Of a DNA stretch of 64,000 bases, positions 1 to 9,446 are shown one piece after another; position 1 is the first letter of the stretch, and each line of letters begins with the position of its first letter. The stretch spans positions 1,054,001 through 1,118,000 of the forward strand of contig NZ_JAJOYS010000001.1 of assembly GCF_021166475.1 (NCBI RefSeq), in the 5' to 3' direction. The position numbers and the translations under genes were made by a program. The stretch comes from Pelagibacterium xiamenense (lineage in GTDB: Bacteria > Pseudomonadota > Alphaproteobacteria > Rhizobiales > Devosiaceae). The notes beneath the pieces are model-generated. The model had not been told where the DNA came from, searched no databases, and saw nothing but the letters and a program-made list of their open reading frames with translations.

Positions 1-1
1 C

Positions 2-1186
2 GATCTGGGCGGCAGCCGCGATCAGGCCATCGATCTCTCGCGCCAGGCTTACGAAACCGACCCCTTCGTCACCCGCATCGCGGAAGCCTACATCCGCATC
101 CTCGGGAACGCCGGACGGTTCGAGGAGGCGCAGGCCGTGCTTGACAGGTTCACCGAACAGGGCATCGCCCATCCGGTCATCGATGCACTGCGCGCGCCCA
201 TCGCCGAGAAACGCAAGCCGGGGCTGTTCGCCGCCAACGTCCAGGCCGGCGCCGCCGAAGTCTTCCACGGCCTGGGCGCCGCGCTGGCCCGCGACGGGTC
301 GTCCGAACTTGCCGTCATTTTCCTCAGGCTCTCGCTTTATCTCGATCCCGACGCCGCCATCGTCTCGATGAGCCTGGGCGATATCCTCTCGGGCGCGGGG
401 CGCTACGACGCGGCCAACGACATCTACGCGGGCATTCCCGAGGACTCGCCGTTGCGCACCAGTGCGCTCATTTCCATCGCCGAGAATTTCGACGCGCAGG
501 ACCGCCACGAGGAGGCGATTTCGCGTCTGCGCAACATCATCAATGGCGATCCGGACAATATCGAAGCGCTCGGCGCGCTCGGCGACATCCTGCGCTATGA
601 CGAGCAGTGGGAAGGCGCCGCTGAAGCCTATTCGCAGCTTCTCGAGGCCATCGACGGCGAGCGTCCGCGCGACTGGCGGTTCTACTATGTGCGCGGCATC
701 GCCTATGAACGTTCGGGCAATTGGGACGCGGCGGAGACGGATTTCCTCCACGCTCTCCAGCTCAATCCCGACCAGCCCCAGGTCCTCAACTATCTGGGCT
801 ACACCTGGGTCGACAAGGGCATGAACCTCGATGCCGCACTCGAGATGATCCAGCGCGCCGTCGAGATGCAGCCGCGCGACGGCTATATTATCGATAGTCT
901 TGGCTGGGCCTATTACAAGCTCGGCCGCATCGAGGACGCGGTCGCCGAGCTCGAACGCGCGGTTTCCCTCCTGCCCAACGACCCGGAATTGAACGACCAT
1001 CTGGGCGACGCCTACTGGATGGCAGGGCGCCGGCGCGAGGCCTTGTTCCAGTGGCGCATCGCCATCGATGTCGACGAGGAAGGCACGGTGACCACGCGGG
1101 CGCGGCCCAAACTCGTCAACGGGCTCGACGGCGAAGCCACTGTCGCCAACGGCAACCACGTCCAAACCGACATTGAGGCTCACTGA
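2..1186 (+). CDS. Tetratricopeptide-repeat protein, C-terminal part (5' truncated)
   Basis: The reading frame is already open at base 2, so the gene starts before the window; 394 codons are visible. The protein consists of helical 34-residue TPR units with the usual G/A/Y/P spacing, for example the units ending in LNPDQPQVLNYLGYTW and LLPNDPELNDHLGDAYW. TPR proteins act as scaffolds for protein-protein contacts; no catalytic domain is visible in this part. The stop overlaps the ispE start by 14 bases, so the two are probably translated together. An internal GTG at 137 is not a likely start because the same repeat pattern continues upstream of it. The partner and exact role cannot be read from sequence. 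Confidence 0.85.
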   Translation, partial: DLGGSRDQAIDLSRQAYETDPFVTRIAEAYIRILGNAGRFEEAQAVLDRFTEQGIAHPVIDALRAPIAEKRKPGLFAANVQAGAAEVFHGLGAALARDGSSELAVIFLRLSLYLDPDAAIVSMSLGDILSGAGRYDAANDIYAGIPEDSPLRTSALISIAENFDAQDRHEEAISRLRNIINGDPDNIEALGALGDILRYDEQWEGAAEAYSQLLEAIDGERPRDWRFYYVRGIAYERSGNWDAAETDFLHALQLNPDQPQVLNYLGYTWVDKGMNLDAALEMIQRAVEMQPRDGYIIDSLGWAYYKLGRIEDAVAELERAVSLLPNDPELNDHLGDAYWMAGRRREALFQWRIAIDVDEEGTVTTRARPKLVNGLDGEATVANGNHVQTDIEAH

Positions 1187-2042
1187 GACCGCACCGGCCA
1201 AGGTCAACCTCGCGCTGCATGTGACCGGGCGGCGCGAGGACGGGTTTCATACGCTCCATTCCCTGTGCGTCTTCACCGAACTCGCCGATCTCGTCTCCGC
1301 CGAATCGGCCCGGAACGATGCCTTGTCGATCTCCGGCCCCTTCGGCGGCGACCTGCCGAACGGCCGCTCCAATCTCGTCGTCCGCACGGTCGAAAAATTC
1401 CGGGCGCGCTTCCCCGACGCGCTTCAGTCCGGCATCGCGCTTCACCTCGAAAAACACGTCCCCGTCGCCGCCGGCCTCGGTGGAGGTTCGGCCGACGCTG
1501 CCGCCGTGATCCGGCTCCTCGCCCAAATGACGGACGAGGACATACCCGACGCCGACCTCTTCGCACTCGCCGCGACGCTCGGCGCCGACGTGCCGATGTG
1601 CCTGTTTTCGCGGCCCTGCGAGGTGCTGGGCATCGGCGAGACGCTGAAACCGGTGAGTGCCTTCCCCGCGCTCCACCTGGTGCTGGTCAACCCGCGCGAG
1701 GCGGTCGCTACCCCAGACGTCTTCCGCCGCCTCAAATCGCGCAGCAACCCGCCCATGCCGCAGCTGCCCAGGAGCATCGACCGCGCGGCGATGCTCTCGC
1801 TCTGGCTCGCCGATACACGCAACGACCTCGAACCCCCGGCACGCGAAATCGTCCCGGCAATCGCGGAAATCACGGAGGCGATCGCCGCAACGCAGAACTG
1901 TGTGCTCGCACGCATGTCCGGCTCGGGCGCGACCTGCTTCGGGCTTTACGGCAGCGCCGCGGCGGCCCACCAGGCCGCCCACGACCTGCGCGAAAAACTG
2001 CAGGGCTATTGGGTCGCGGCGACCCCCATCCTGGTGGAATAG
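1173..2042 (+). CDS. ispE: 4-diphosphocytidyl-2-C-methyl-D-erythritol kinase
   Basis: This cytoplasmic GHMP-family kinase phosphorylates CDP-methylerythritol in the MEP route to isoprenoid precursors. The 289-residue length is normal for IspE. The early motif TAPAKVNLALHVTGRR, the ATP-binding glycine motif PVAAGLGGGSADAAA (residues 97-111) and the C-terminal GHMP motif MSGSGATCFGLYG are all present. The start is a TTG lying inside the end of the upstream TPR gene, an arrangement that suggests translational coupling. Two more isoprenoid genes, ispH and a polyprenyl diphosphate synthase, occur elsewhere in the window but not in the same operon. Confidence 0.95.
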   Translation: MRLTETAPAKVNLALHVTGRREDGFHTLHSLCVFTELADLVSAESARNDALSISGPFGGDLPNGRSNLVVRTVEKFRARFPDALQSGIALHLEKHVPVAAGLGGGSADAAAVIRLLAQMTDEDIPDADLFALAATLGADVPMCLFSRPCEVLGIGETLKPVSAFPALHLVLVNPREAVATPDVFRRLKSRSNPPMPQLPRSIDRAAMLSLWLADTRNDLEPPAREIVPAIAEITEAIAATQNCVLARMSGSGATCFGLYGSAAAAHQAAHDLREKLQGYWVAATPILVE

Positions 2043-2070
2043 GGCAGCGCGTCCCCGGCCGCGAGACCGG

Positions 2071-3981
2071 CTACCAGCCGCCCCCGCCGCCTCCGCCACC
2101 GCCGCCGCCCGACGAGCCGCCGCCGGAAAATCCGGACCCCGAGGACGACGACGGTTGCGCCGAAACCATCGCAGCCGCCATTCCGGTCGCGACGCCGCTC
2201 ATCGTTGCAGCGAACCGGCCGCTCGAAAAGTCTCCTCCATGATACCAGCGCGGCGAATAGCTACTATCCGCATCGCGGACCGCGTTGCGCTGCAGATCGT
2301 TCTCGAAGCGCTCCGACCAGGGTTTCTCAACCCCCAGCGCCATCGCATAGGGCAGGATCGTTTCGAACCGCGAAACCGTCATATCCGGCTCGTCGCGAAA
2401 ATTGAGCCGCTCCTTCTCGGCGGTTTCCAGATACATCTTGAACCCCTCGATTTCGTCCATGACGCGCCGTCCGTGCACGGTCGGCGCGCGCATCAGGATG
2501 CCGAAAACGATCGTCGTCGCCGCGATCGAAACCGCCGCAATAACGGGGAAATTGACATTGGCCATCTCGAACAGATCGAGGGCCAGCCCCCCGAAATTGA
2601 AAAGAAAGACCCCGCCGATCAATCCGGCGATGAACCGTCCGAACATCGGTCCCTCCCAGACCGATCGCAGCCCGAAGATAAAGAGCGAGAGAAAGACCGA
2701 CGCGAACAGGCCGAAAAACAGGAAAAGAGGATCGAGAATGCCGGTGAGCACCATCACGCCCAACGAGGCGATGCCGATGGCGATGCCGCAAAGCGTATAG
2801 AGGATGTTGTTTCGGAAATAGACCGAGCGGTTCTCGTTCTGCAGCGCCGAGACGAATTTCGAACGCGTCGAATTGAGCGACTTGCCGTGCTTTTTGTTGA
2901 TTTTGACGGTTTGCCGGCCCGAGAGATACTCGAAAATGATCTCTTCGCCCGGCGGCAGTTCCGCTTCGGGCGTCTTGCCGGTTGTCTTGAGCGTGATCGT
3001 CTTTTTGCCTTCCCGGCCGATCTCGATCAGTTCTTTTGTCGCCAGCGACACGAGCGCCGCCGAAAACGCCGTCCACCCGTTCTTCTGCCATCCCATGCGG
3101 TGCACATAGTGCGTAAGCGCTGGGGAAAATCCCGCGGGCGGATAGAAGCGGGGGATGATGACGCCCTTGGAAGGGTCGCGCCCCACCGATGCCCAAGCGT
3201 AGCCGTTATAGGCAAGAACGATCAAAAGCAGGATCGCGGGCACGATCAACCCGCGATTGTCCCAGAACCAGTACCACGCCGCCGTCCCGCCGCTCGGCGC
3301 CACCAGGACCCCCTTTTCGAACGCCACGGCCACGGTCATGCCTTCGTAGGGATCGAGGGGTTCGGTCGTGGCGAAGCTGGCGACAGTGTTCGATACCCGC
3401 TCCGCCCGAGCGGCGCTTCCCGTCGCGCCCTGAGCGCCGGTAAAGACGTTGAGATCGATGATATCCGCGCCTTCGGGCAGGGTGACCGTCGTCTTTGCCG
3501 CGAGGATCGGGAATTGCCAGAAATTCCCCGTCGCGTTCCAGTACAATTCGTCGTGGTCCGCGAACATCCGCGCCGCGCGGTCCATCGTATAGGTGATCTC
3601 GTATGTATGAAGCCCGCGGGCGATGAAGACGTCTGCGTCCCCGATCCGGATGCGCTGCCCGTCGCGGATCGATTCGACGTCATAGGGTTCGGTCGCGCCG
3701 TTCCGCGTCACCGAGAGAACGTCGAGATCGGAGGTGATCGGCGCCCCCTGCGGTCCCTCAAGGACCGTTGGGATATCGCGGAAGATCCCGCGCCGGATCG
3801 CGCTGCCTTCTGCATTGACCGTGATCGTCTCGGTTATCGTGACCGACATGTCGGGATGAACGGCGATATCGGTATTGAACCGCTCGATGACCTCGGCGCC
3901 GAACGCCCCGCCCGCCGGCGCCATGAGCGCCAGAACGGCAATGATCGCCCGGCACAGCACGATGACTGCGGTCTTCGTCAT
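2071..3981 (-). CDS. DUF2207-family predicted membrane protein with polyglycine tail
   Basis: This is a large membrane protein of the DUF2207 family, of unknown biochemical function. I chose the ATG at 3981 (MTKTAVIVL) because it directly begins a signal peptide ending near GGAFGAEV. A frame extension to 4038 would put 19 unlike residues before it. An extracytoplasmic beta-rich DUF2207 domain follows (about residues 25-230), then a membrane segment near WYWFWDNRGLIVPAILLLIV and further hydrophobic segments around residues 380-470. The C-terminus ends in SS, eleven glycines and a final Trp. All four Gly codons are used in that tail, so it is not a simple nucleotide slippage tract. It is 53 bases downstream of a LemA gene, a pairing common for these families. 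Confidence 0.85.
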   Translation of the reverse strand: MTKTAVIVLCRAIIAVLALMAPAGGAFGAEVIERFNTDIAVHPDMSVTITETITVNAEGSAIRRGIFRDIPTVLEGPQGAPITSDLDVLSVTRNGATEPYDVESIRDGQRIRIGDADVFIARGLHTYEITYTMDRAARMFADHDELYWNATGNFWQFPILAAKTTVTLPEGADIIDLNVFTGAQGATGSAARAERVSNTVASFATTEPLDPYEGMTVAVAFEKGVLVAPSGGTAAWYWFWDNRGLIVPAILLLIVLAYNGYAWASVGRDPSKGVIIPRFYPPAGFSPALTHYVHRMGWQKNGWTAFSAALVSLATKELIEIGREGKKTITLKTTGKTPEAELPPGEEIIFEYLSGRQTVKINKKHGKSLNSTRSKFVSALQNENRSVYFRNNILYTLCGIAIGIASLGVMVLTGILDPLFLFFGLFASVFLSLFIFGLRSVWEGPMFGRFIAGLIGGVFLFNFGGLALDLFEMANVNFPVIAAVSIAATTIVFGILMRAPTVHGRRVMDEIEGFKMYLETAEKERLNFRDEPDMTVSRFETILPYAMALGVEKPWSERFENDLQRNAVRDADSSYSPRWYHGGDFSSGRFAATMSGVATGMAAAMVSAQPSSSSGSGFSGGGSSGGGGGGGGGGGW

Positions 3982-4034
3982 GGTATGTCCTCTGTTGCGT
4001 CCCCGGAGCGTACTGATGCCTGAACGGCAGGGCG

Positions 4035-4595
4035 TCACCGTGCGAAGCTCACCTCCGGCACGGCGCGGTCGGTCTCGTTTTCGAGCTCGAAGTACTCCGC
4101 CTTGGTGAACCCGAAGCTGTTTGCGACGATGTTGGACGGGAACGATTCCACCGACACATTGAGATTGCGCACCGCACCGTTGTAATACCGCCGCGACAGC
4201 TGGATCTCATGCTCGACGGTCTGCAACGCCTCCTGAAATTCCAGATAGGTCGTATTGGCTTTCAAGTCCGGATAGGCCTCCGCCACCGCAAACAGCCGTC
4301 CCAGCGCGCCCGACAACAGCCCCTCGGCCTGCCCGCGCTCGCCCGGCGTGCCGTTCTGCGCCGCCTGCACCGCCGCGCGCGCATCCGTCACCGCCTGCAG
4401 CGTCTCGCGCTCATGGCCCATATAGCCTTTGACGGTTTCCATCATATTGGGAATAAGGTCCGCCCGCCGCTTCAACTGCACGTCGATCCCCGACCAGCCC
4501 TCCTCGGTCAGCTGCCGGTTTTTGACGAGGCTGTTGTAAAGAACGATGGCGTACCCAACGACCGCCACCACGAGCACCAAGATAACCCAACCCAT
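4035..4595 (-). CDS. LemA family protein
   Basis: The protein has 186 residues with an N-terminal membrane anchor (GWVILVLVVAVVGYAIVLYN) and then the long helical LemA domain. It carries the family signature around YNSLVKNRQLTEEGWSGID, LKRRADLIPNM and the NTTYLEFQEAL helix. Topology is short outside and the bulk cytoplasmic or periplasmic, depending on the family member. A strong ribosome site (AGGAGGGA) sits 7 bases before the ATG. It is the first gene of a two-gene unit with the DUF2207 protein downstream. The two families repeatedly co-occur and are thought to act together at the membrane, but the function is not established. Confidence 0.92.
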   Translation of the reverse strand: MGWVILVLVVAVVGYAIVLYNSLVKNRQLTEEGWSGIDVQLKRRADLIPNMMETVKGYMGHERETLQAVTDARAAVQAAQNGTPGERGQAEGLLSGALGRLFAVAEAYPDLKANTTYLEFQEALQTVEHEIQLSRRYYNGAVRNLNVSVESFPSNIVANSFGFTKAEYFELENETDRAVPEVSFAR

Positions 4596-4679
4596 ATCCG
4601 CATCCCTCCTGGCGATTGCCTCCGCGAGACTTTCGCACCGGGGTGCCGCAATATCAATGGGTTATGCATGGAAGCGGCG

Positions 4680-5603
4680 CTACGCCCCGCCGCCCTCGGT
4701 CTTGAGCCAGGCGGCCCCGCACTGTTTGGCAAGCTCGCGGATGCGTAGGATGTAGCTCTGGCGCTCGGTCACCGAGATCACGCCGCGCGCATCGAGAAGG
4801 TTGAACGTGTGGCTCGCCTTGATCACCTGCTCATAGGCGGGCACGGCCAGCGTATGCCTGTCGCCCTCGTCCCCGGCCGCGAGCAGCGCCAGGCACTCCT
4901 TTTCCGCGTCCGCGAAATGCGCGAACAGCATCTTGGTGTCGGCGGCCTCGAAATTGTACTTGGAGAACTCCCGTTCGTTCTGCAGGAACACATCGCCATA
5001 GGTGACCTTGGAATTGCCCCCGCCGCCGTTGAAGTTGAGATCGTAGACGTTCTCGACCCCCTGCACATACATCGCCAGCCGCTCGAGCCCGTAGGTGATC
5101 TCCCCGGGCACCGGCGAACATTCGAACCCCGCGACCTGCTGGAAATAGGTGAACTGGGAAACCTCCATCCCGTCGCACCAGCACTCCCATCCGAGCCCCC
5201 ACGCGCCCAGCGTCGGGCTTTCCCAGTCGTCCTCGACGAAGCGGATGTCGTGGACCTTCGAATCCAGCCCGATCGCCGCCAGCGATTGCAAATAGAGGTC
5301 CTGGATATTGGCCGGCGAAGGTTTGAGGATCACCTGAAACTGGTAGTAATGCTGCAGCCGGTTTGGGTTCTCCCCATACCGCCCGTCGGTCGGCCGCCGC
5401 GAGGGCTGCACATAGGCAGCGTTCCACGGCTTGGGCCCGAGCGCGCGCAGCGTCGTCGCCGTGTGAAACGTCCCGGCACCCATCTGCATGTCGTAAGGCT
5501 GCAGGATCACACAGCCCTGCTCGGCCCAGAAATGCTGCAACGTCAGGATGAGCCCCTGAAAGGAGTTCCGGGGGTCCATGTGAGGCGAGGGCGTAGCGGG
5601 CAT
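4680..5603 (-). CDS. glyQ: Glycyl-tRNA synthetase alpha subunit
   Basis: This is the catalytic alpha subunit of the bacterial alpha2beta2 glycyl-tRNA synthetase, which charges tRNA-Gly. The 307 residues show the class II hallmark regions: [18 protein letters not shown], the block [20 protein letters not shown] and [19 protein letters not shown]. Two ATG codons are possible, at 5603 and at 5579 (MDPRNSF). Neither has a clear Shine-Dalgarno sequence, and the conserved domain begins just after the second. Its beta subunit, glyS, lies about 6 kb away on the opposite strand, so the two are not co-transcribed. Confidence 0.97.
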   Translation of the reverse strand: MPATPSPHMDPRNSFQGLILTLQHFWAEQGCVILQPYDMQMGAGTFHTATTLRALGPKPWNAAYVQPSRRPTDGRYGENPNRLQHYYQFQVILKPSPANIQDLYLQSLAAIGLDSKVHDIRFVEDDWESPTLGAWGLGWECWCDGMEVSQFTYFQQVAGFECSPVPGEITYGLERLAMYVQGVENVYDLNFNGGGGNSKVTYGDVFLQNEREFSKYNFEAADTKMLFAHFADAEKECLALLAAGDEGDRHTLAVPAYEQVIKASHTFNLLDARGVISVTERQSYILRIRELAKQCGAAWLKTEGGGA

Positions 5604-5794
5604 TATGGTCTCGGCGGTTCAAGCAAAAGCCGCGCGAACCTAGTTTGGGCGCATGACAAGGTCAAGCGGCCCTCCGCGGCGCCATCCGCCGTGTGACGCG
5701 CGAGCACCGCCTTGTCTATCGTATTTCGGGAACAAGAAGCGATCAGAGGCTGGAAATCGCACAACTGCGCTTCCACCACTGATTGCGACGCATC

Positions 5795-6019
5795 TCAGTC
5801 CTTCCGGCCCGGCCGGTACACCCCGTCCTCGCCGCGTTCGAGTGTCACCACATCGGGGCGTTTTGCCTCTTGGCGGTTGCGCTCCTGCTGCGCTTTCTTG
5901 CGCACCTCGGCGGCTTTGTCGTCTTCCTCGAACTTCTTGCGCCAATCGCGTGCGATCGAGCGCAGGCCCAGGCCGATAAGGATCGCAACCGCGATGCCGA
6001 CAAGTGTCGAAAGTCCCAT
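5795..6019 (-). CDS. Small membrane-anchored hypothetical protein
   Basis: I see 74 residues: an N-terminal hydrophobic helix (MGLSTLVGIAVAILIGLGL), then a strongly charged region (DWRKKFEEDDKAAEVRKKAQ) and a tail ending VTLERGEDGVYRPGRKD. I do not recognise the family. The ATG at 6019 lies two bases downstream of the stop of the SppA-like gene on the same strand, so it is almost certainly expressed with it. One possibility is that it is a small membrane partner of that peptidase; this is inference from position only. Confidence 0.7.
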   Translation of the reverse strand: MGLSTLVGIAVAILIGLGLRSIARDWRKKFEEDDKAAEVRKKAQQERNRQEAKRPDVVTLERGEDGVYRPGRKD

Positions 6020-6021
6020 GC

Positions 6022-6882
6022 TTAAAGCCCCAGCCGCGACCAGGCCAGCCGGTCTTCGATCCGCGCGATCGCCTCGGCGGCAGCATCGGCGCCCAGCCCG
6101 AACCGGGGCAGGGCAAACCAGCCGCGCCTGGGCGCAATGGTCTTGAGTTTGACGGTCTTCCCGAACCGCTCGCGCAGCGTCGAATAGACGTCCCCCAGCG
6201 CGTCGATCAGCCCCATCTCGAGCCCGCGCCTGGCGGTCCAGAACTCGCCGGTATAGAGCACGTCCTCTCCGACCTTGAACCTCTCGCCCCGCCGGTCCCT
6301 GACGTAGTCGATGAAGACCTCGTGAATATCCGATCCCAGCTGCTTCACCCGCGCGATATCCTCTTCCTTTTCCGGCTGGAACGGATCGAGCAGCGACTTG
6401 TTCCTGCCCGCCGTATAGAGCCGCCGCGTCACCCCCAGCTTGTCGATGGCTTCGACAAGCCCGAAGCTCGAAAAGATCACCCCGATCGACCCCACGAGCG
6501 AGGAGGGGTCTGCGATGATTTCGTCCCCCGCGGTGGCGATGAAATACCCGCCCGACGCCGCCGCGTCCTCGACGAAAACGAGCACCTTCTTGTTCTTCTC
6601 GTCGGCCAGCTGCCGGATGCGCTGCGCGATCAGCCGCGATTGCACCGCCGAGCCGCCTGGCGAATTGACGACGATCGCCACCACCGGCGCGGCCTTGAAC
6701 GCGAACGCCTTCTCGAGGAGCGGATTGACGCTCGCGATATTGAGCCGGCCCGGCCGCTGCTCGGCGCTGATGACCCCCTGCAGCCGCACGACGGGGATGA
6801 CGGGCCCGCCCCGTGCGATCATGCGCCTGTACCAGGGCAGCGGCGCGGTGGCGGTCGGCATGGCGGCGGCGGTTTCGGTCAT
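6022..6882 (-). CDS. sppA: S49 family peptidase, SppA-like signal peptide peptidase
   Basis: This short-form (286-residue) SppA/SohB-like serine peptidase probably digests cleaved signal peptides at the membrane. The core S49 blocks are present: VVAIVVNSPGGSAVQSRLIA, VLVFVEDAAASGGYFIATAG and DPSSLVGSIGVIFSSFGLV. The serine in ADPSSLVGSIGV is the expected nucleophile and the lysine is expected in the family SxxxK region. I chose ATG 6882 because AGGAG precedes it; the open frame continues to 7008 without family similarity. A small membrane protein gene follows two bases after the stop. A clear N-terminal transmembrane helix is lacking, which is usual for the short rhizobial forms. Confidence 0.9.
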   Translation of the reverse strand: MTETAAAMPTATAPLPWYRRMIARGGPVIPVVRLQGVISAEQRPGRLNIASVNPLLEKAFAFKAAPVVAIVVNSPGGSAVQSRLIAQRIRQLADEKNKKVLVFVEDAAASGGYFIATAGDEIIADPSSLVGSIGVIFSSFGLVEAIDKLGVTRRLYTAGRNKSLLDPFQPEKEEDIARVKQLGSDIHEVFIDYVRDRRGERFKVGEDVLYTGEFWTARRGLEMGLIDALGDVYSTLRERFGKTVKLKTIAPRRGWFALPRFGLGADAAAEAIARIEDRLAWSRLGL

Positions 6883-6922
6883 GGGGGCTCCACTCCTCGT
6901 TACTAGCCGAGCATTTAGGCAT

Positions 6923-7714
6923 TTAGCCCGCGTTTCGCCAGTCCAGCGCCGTATTTCCGCGGAAGACCGCGTCCACATGGGGCAAAAAAGCGTTCCCGGT
7001 AGCGCCATGCAGCACGAGCGGTGGCAGCAGCGTCAGCGGCGCGCGCGAGCCCTTGCGCCCTGAAATCAATACCCGGCTGGCGGGCGTTTCCGGTCGGGCC
7101 GCTATGGGCAAAACGGTAACCGCGCCCATGCGCGCGGTGAATGCCGCGAGCAGGTGGGGCAGGGCGGAAACCGTATGGATGAAGATCACTTCTGCGTGCG
7201 CATGTCCCGAAGAAACGGCAGTCTTCACCCACGCTTCGATCGCGGCCCCGTTCATGTGCCGCGCACGGGCCCGCGCGCCGTCCGGCGCGAGCGTCCCGTT
7301 GCCAAAATAAGGCGGGTTGGCGATGATGACGTCGTAGATGTCGGTCTCCAGCCCCGCCGCCGTTCGCGCCGCACCGGGCGCGGTAACATCGACGACCAGT
7401 GTGTCCACATGCCCCCCAAACCCGTTGCCGTCGGCATTGGTCCGGGCAAGCGCGGCCATGTCCGCGTCGATCTCGGCGAGATGCACCCGCATGTCCGGCC
7501 CATGCGCCAGTGCCACCAGTCCGGCGACACCGGCGCCTGCGCCCATATCGAGCAGTTTGCCCGTGCCCGGCGGCACGCTGGCGCCGAGAAGCACCGAATC
7601 GAGCCCGGCCCGAAACCCCCCTTTGGGCTGGCAAATGGACAATTTGCCGCCCAGAAAGGCATCGATTGTGGTGTCTTGATGTTTTACAAAACCGGGCGTC
7701 TGGTTTACCGACAT
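6923..7714 (-). CDS. TrmN6-like N6-adenine methyltransferase
   Basis: This class I SAM-dependent methyltransferase resembles the tRNA1(Val) A37 N6-methyltransferase family. The 263-residue form from ATG 7714 (MSVNQTPGF) starts just before the conserved region TTIDAFLGGKLSICQPK. SAM-binding motif I is GKLLDMGAGAGVAGLVAL, with an acidic residue at HLAEIDAD. The N6-adenine catalytic motif is NPPYF. The open frame extends to 7975, but those 87 codons lie in the divergent promoter and start of the polyprenyl synthase and have no family character. The substrate could be tRNA or another RNA; tRNA1(Val) is the family assignment, not proven here. Confidence 0.85.
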   Translation of the reverse strand: MSVNQTPGFVKHQDTTIDAFLGGKLSICQPKGGFRAGLDSVLLGASVPPGTGKLLDMGAGAGVAGLVALAHGPDMRVHLAEIDADMAALARTNADGNGFGGHVDTLVVDVTAPGAARTAAGLETDIYDVIIANPPYFGNGTLAPDGARARARHMNGAAIEAWVKTAVSSGHAHAEVIFIHTVSALPHLLAAFTARMGAVTVLPIAARPETPASRVLISGRKGSRAPLTLLPPLVLHGATGNAFLPHVDAVFRGNTALDWRNAG

Positions 7715-7820
7715 ATTCTGCTGTGCGCGCGCCGCCTCCGGGTGACGAGAAGACAACAATAGACGTTTGCAACGCGATGGCCTAGGGACGGGGCCGTCTT
7801 CGCGAAAAGAGATCTGACTT

Positions 7821-8840
7821 ATGCCGGTTGAGAGCTTGGCGAAACAGTACGAGGCCGAAAGTTCCGGCGTTATGGACCGCCTGATTGCGGCCACGCGCGC
7901 GGACATGGACGCGGTCAACCGACTGATCCTGTCCCGGTCCGATTCCCCCGTCGACATGGTCCCCGAAATCGCCAATCACCTGATAGATGCCGGTGGCAAG
8001 CGGTTGCGCCCCATGCTGACCCTCGGCGCGGCGGCGCTTTTTGGCACGGCCGAAGGCAACGGCGTCCGTTTCGCCGCTGCGGTCGAATTCATGCACAACG
8101 CCACGCTCCTGCACGACGACGTCGTCGACGAGAGCGACATGCGCCGCGGCCGTCCCGCCGCGCGCACCATCTGGGGCAACCAGGCCTCAGTTCTGGTGGG
8201 CGACTTCCTTCTGGGGCAGGCTTTCCTGATGATGGTGGAATCGGGCGATCTCGACGCGCTGGGCGTTCTCTCGCGTGCCGCTGCGGTGATTGCCGAGGGC
8301 GAGGTGTTCCAGCTCGCCAAGGCCGGCGATCTTGCGACCACCCCAGCCGACTACGAAAAGATCATCCACGCCAAGACCGCCACGCTCTTTGAAGCGGCGA
8401 CCGAGGTGGGCGCCATGGCCGGCGGAGCCGACCCGGTGGCGCGCAAGGCCCTCGCCGCCTATGGCCGCGAACTGGGCATGGCATTCCAACTCGTCGACGA
8501 CGTGCTCGACTACGGTGGCGCCAAGGGCGCGTTGGGCAAGAACACCGGCGACGACCTGCGCGAGGGCAAGATGACCTTGCCCGTCATCCTCGCGATCGAG
8601 GCGGCGACGTCCGAGGAACGTCGCGTCATCGAATCCGCCCTCGGCAGGACCGAAGCGGGCGAGGCAGAACTCGAGGCGGTTCTGGTCATCCTCAACCGTT
8701 ACGGAACGCTCGCCCAGACCATGGCCAAGGCCGAGCGCCACGCCGAAGCCGCGCGCGCCGCGCTGGCCGGCATCCCGCCCTCGAAGTGCCACGACATCCT
8801 TTACGACGTCCCAGAATTCTGCACGGCGAGAGCCTATTAG
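7821..8840 (+). CDS. ispB: Long-chain polyprenyl diphosphate synthase (octaprenyl/decaprenyl type)
   Basis: This trans-prenyltransferase elongates farnesyl diphosphate to the ubiquinone side chain. The 339 residues carry the first aspartate-rich motif in LLHDDVVDESDMRRG (DDVVD at 99-103) and the second in FQLVDDVLDYGG. These bind Mg-pyrophosphate. The conserved GGKRLRPM block is also present. Small residues before the first Asp motif fit a long-chain enzyme, but chain length (C40 or C50) cannot be decided by eye; in this group decaprenyl (Q10) is usual. It is divergent from the methyltransferase gene across about 106 bases that should hold both promoters. Confidence 0.93.
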   Translation: MPVESLAKQYEAESSGVMDRLIAATRADMDAVNRLILSRSDSPVDMVPEIANHLIDAGGKRLRPMLTLGAAALFGTAEGNGVRFAAAVEFMHNATLLHDDVVDESDMRRGRPAARTIWGNQASVLVGDFLLGQAFLMMVESGDLDALGVLSRAAAVIAEGEVFQLAKAGDLATTPADYEKIIHAKTATLFEAATEVGAMAGGADPVARKALAAYGRELGMAFQLVDDVLDYGGAKGALGKNTGDDLREGKMTLPVILAIEAATSEERRVIESALGRTEAGEAELEAVLVILNRYGTLAQTMAKAERHAEAARAALAGIPPSKCHDILYDVPEFCTARAY

Positions 8841-8946
8841 GCCGCACCGGCGCTGCTGCCAACGCCGCTTCGGAACTCCCATCTGCGGGGGGACGTCGCG
8901 ATCGTCTTCTTTCGGCTTCCAGCGCCGGGGTCGCACGCCGCCGGGA

Positions 8947-9432
8947 CTATCGTCCAAACAGCATCGCCACGCGTGCCCCGAGCAATTGCAGCATGAACCG
9001 CGCCGGATAGCCCTCCGAAAGCGGCACGTCGCCCCCCAGAGCGGCGGGTTCGGGGGCGTATTTGACGCAGATCCGCCCCTCGAGCGGCGGGACGCTTTCC
9101 GCGAACCGCCCGCTATAAAGGGAAACCCAGTGCCGGGCGTCGGCGAAGTCCATAAAGATCGGCGTTCCGCAGCACGTCGCGACCATCCGGCGCGTCGCGG
9201 ACCCGGCTTTGAGCTTGCGGGCCTCCAAAAGGTCCCCGCCTTTAGCCGTGGCGATTCGGTCCTCGCGATAGACCAGATAGTCCGTCCCGCCATCGGCAGC
9301 CAGAGCACCCACCGCAGAAGAGCCCGCCTGGCAATCGTCGCAATAGCACGCGATATGCGCGATCGGCTTGCCGCGCGCCTCGATCTCGACAGCGCCGCAA
9401 TGGCACCGCGCCATGCGCTTTTCCTGTGTCAC
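8947..9432 (-). CDS. GFA/CENP-V family zinc-binding protein
   Basis: The 161-residue protein has the glutathione-dependent formaldehyde-activating (GFA/CENP-V) fold. Cysteine pairs sit in ARCHCGAVEI (C10, C12), HIACYCDDC (C29, C31, C34) and VATCCGTPIF, matching the structural and labile zinc sites of the family. A formaldehyde-glutathione role is known for a few members only, so a specific reaction is not claimed. The start is a GTG at 9432 with AAGGAG 6-7 bases upstream. It lies downstream of a TetR gene on the same strand, separated by a 37-bp tandem duplication that has changed the junction. Confidence 0.88.
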   Translation of the reverse strand: MTQEKRMARCHCGAVEIEARGKPIAHIACYCDDCQAGSSAVGALAADGGTDYLVYREDRIATAKGGDLLEARKLKAGSATRRMVATCCGTPIFMDFADARHWVSLYSGRFAESVPPLEGRICVKYAPEPAALGGDVPLSEGYPARFMLQLLGARVAMLFGR

Positions 9433-9446
9433 CGGTGCTCTCCTTT

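Noticed and set aside
2071-2103. Polyglycine end of the DUF2207 protein as a slippage or sequencing artefact
   Set aside because: Eleven glycines are encoded with four different codons and end in Trp and a stop, a tail typical of this kind of membrane protein.
1657-4023. A 788-codon plus-strand frame across ispE and the DUF2207 gene
   Set aside because: It is Arg/Pro/Ala-rich, crosses two genes with clear families, and exists because of the high-GC codon bias of those genes.
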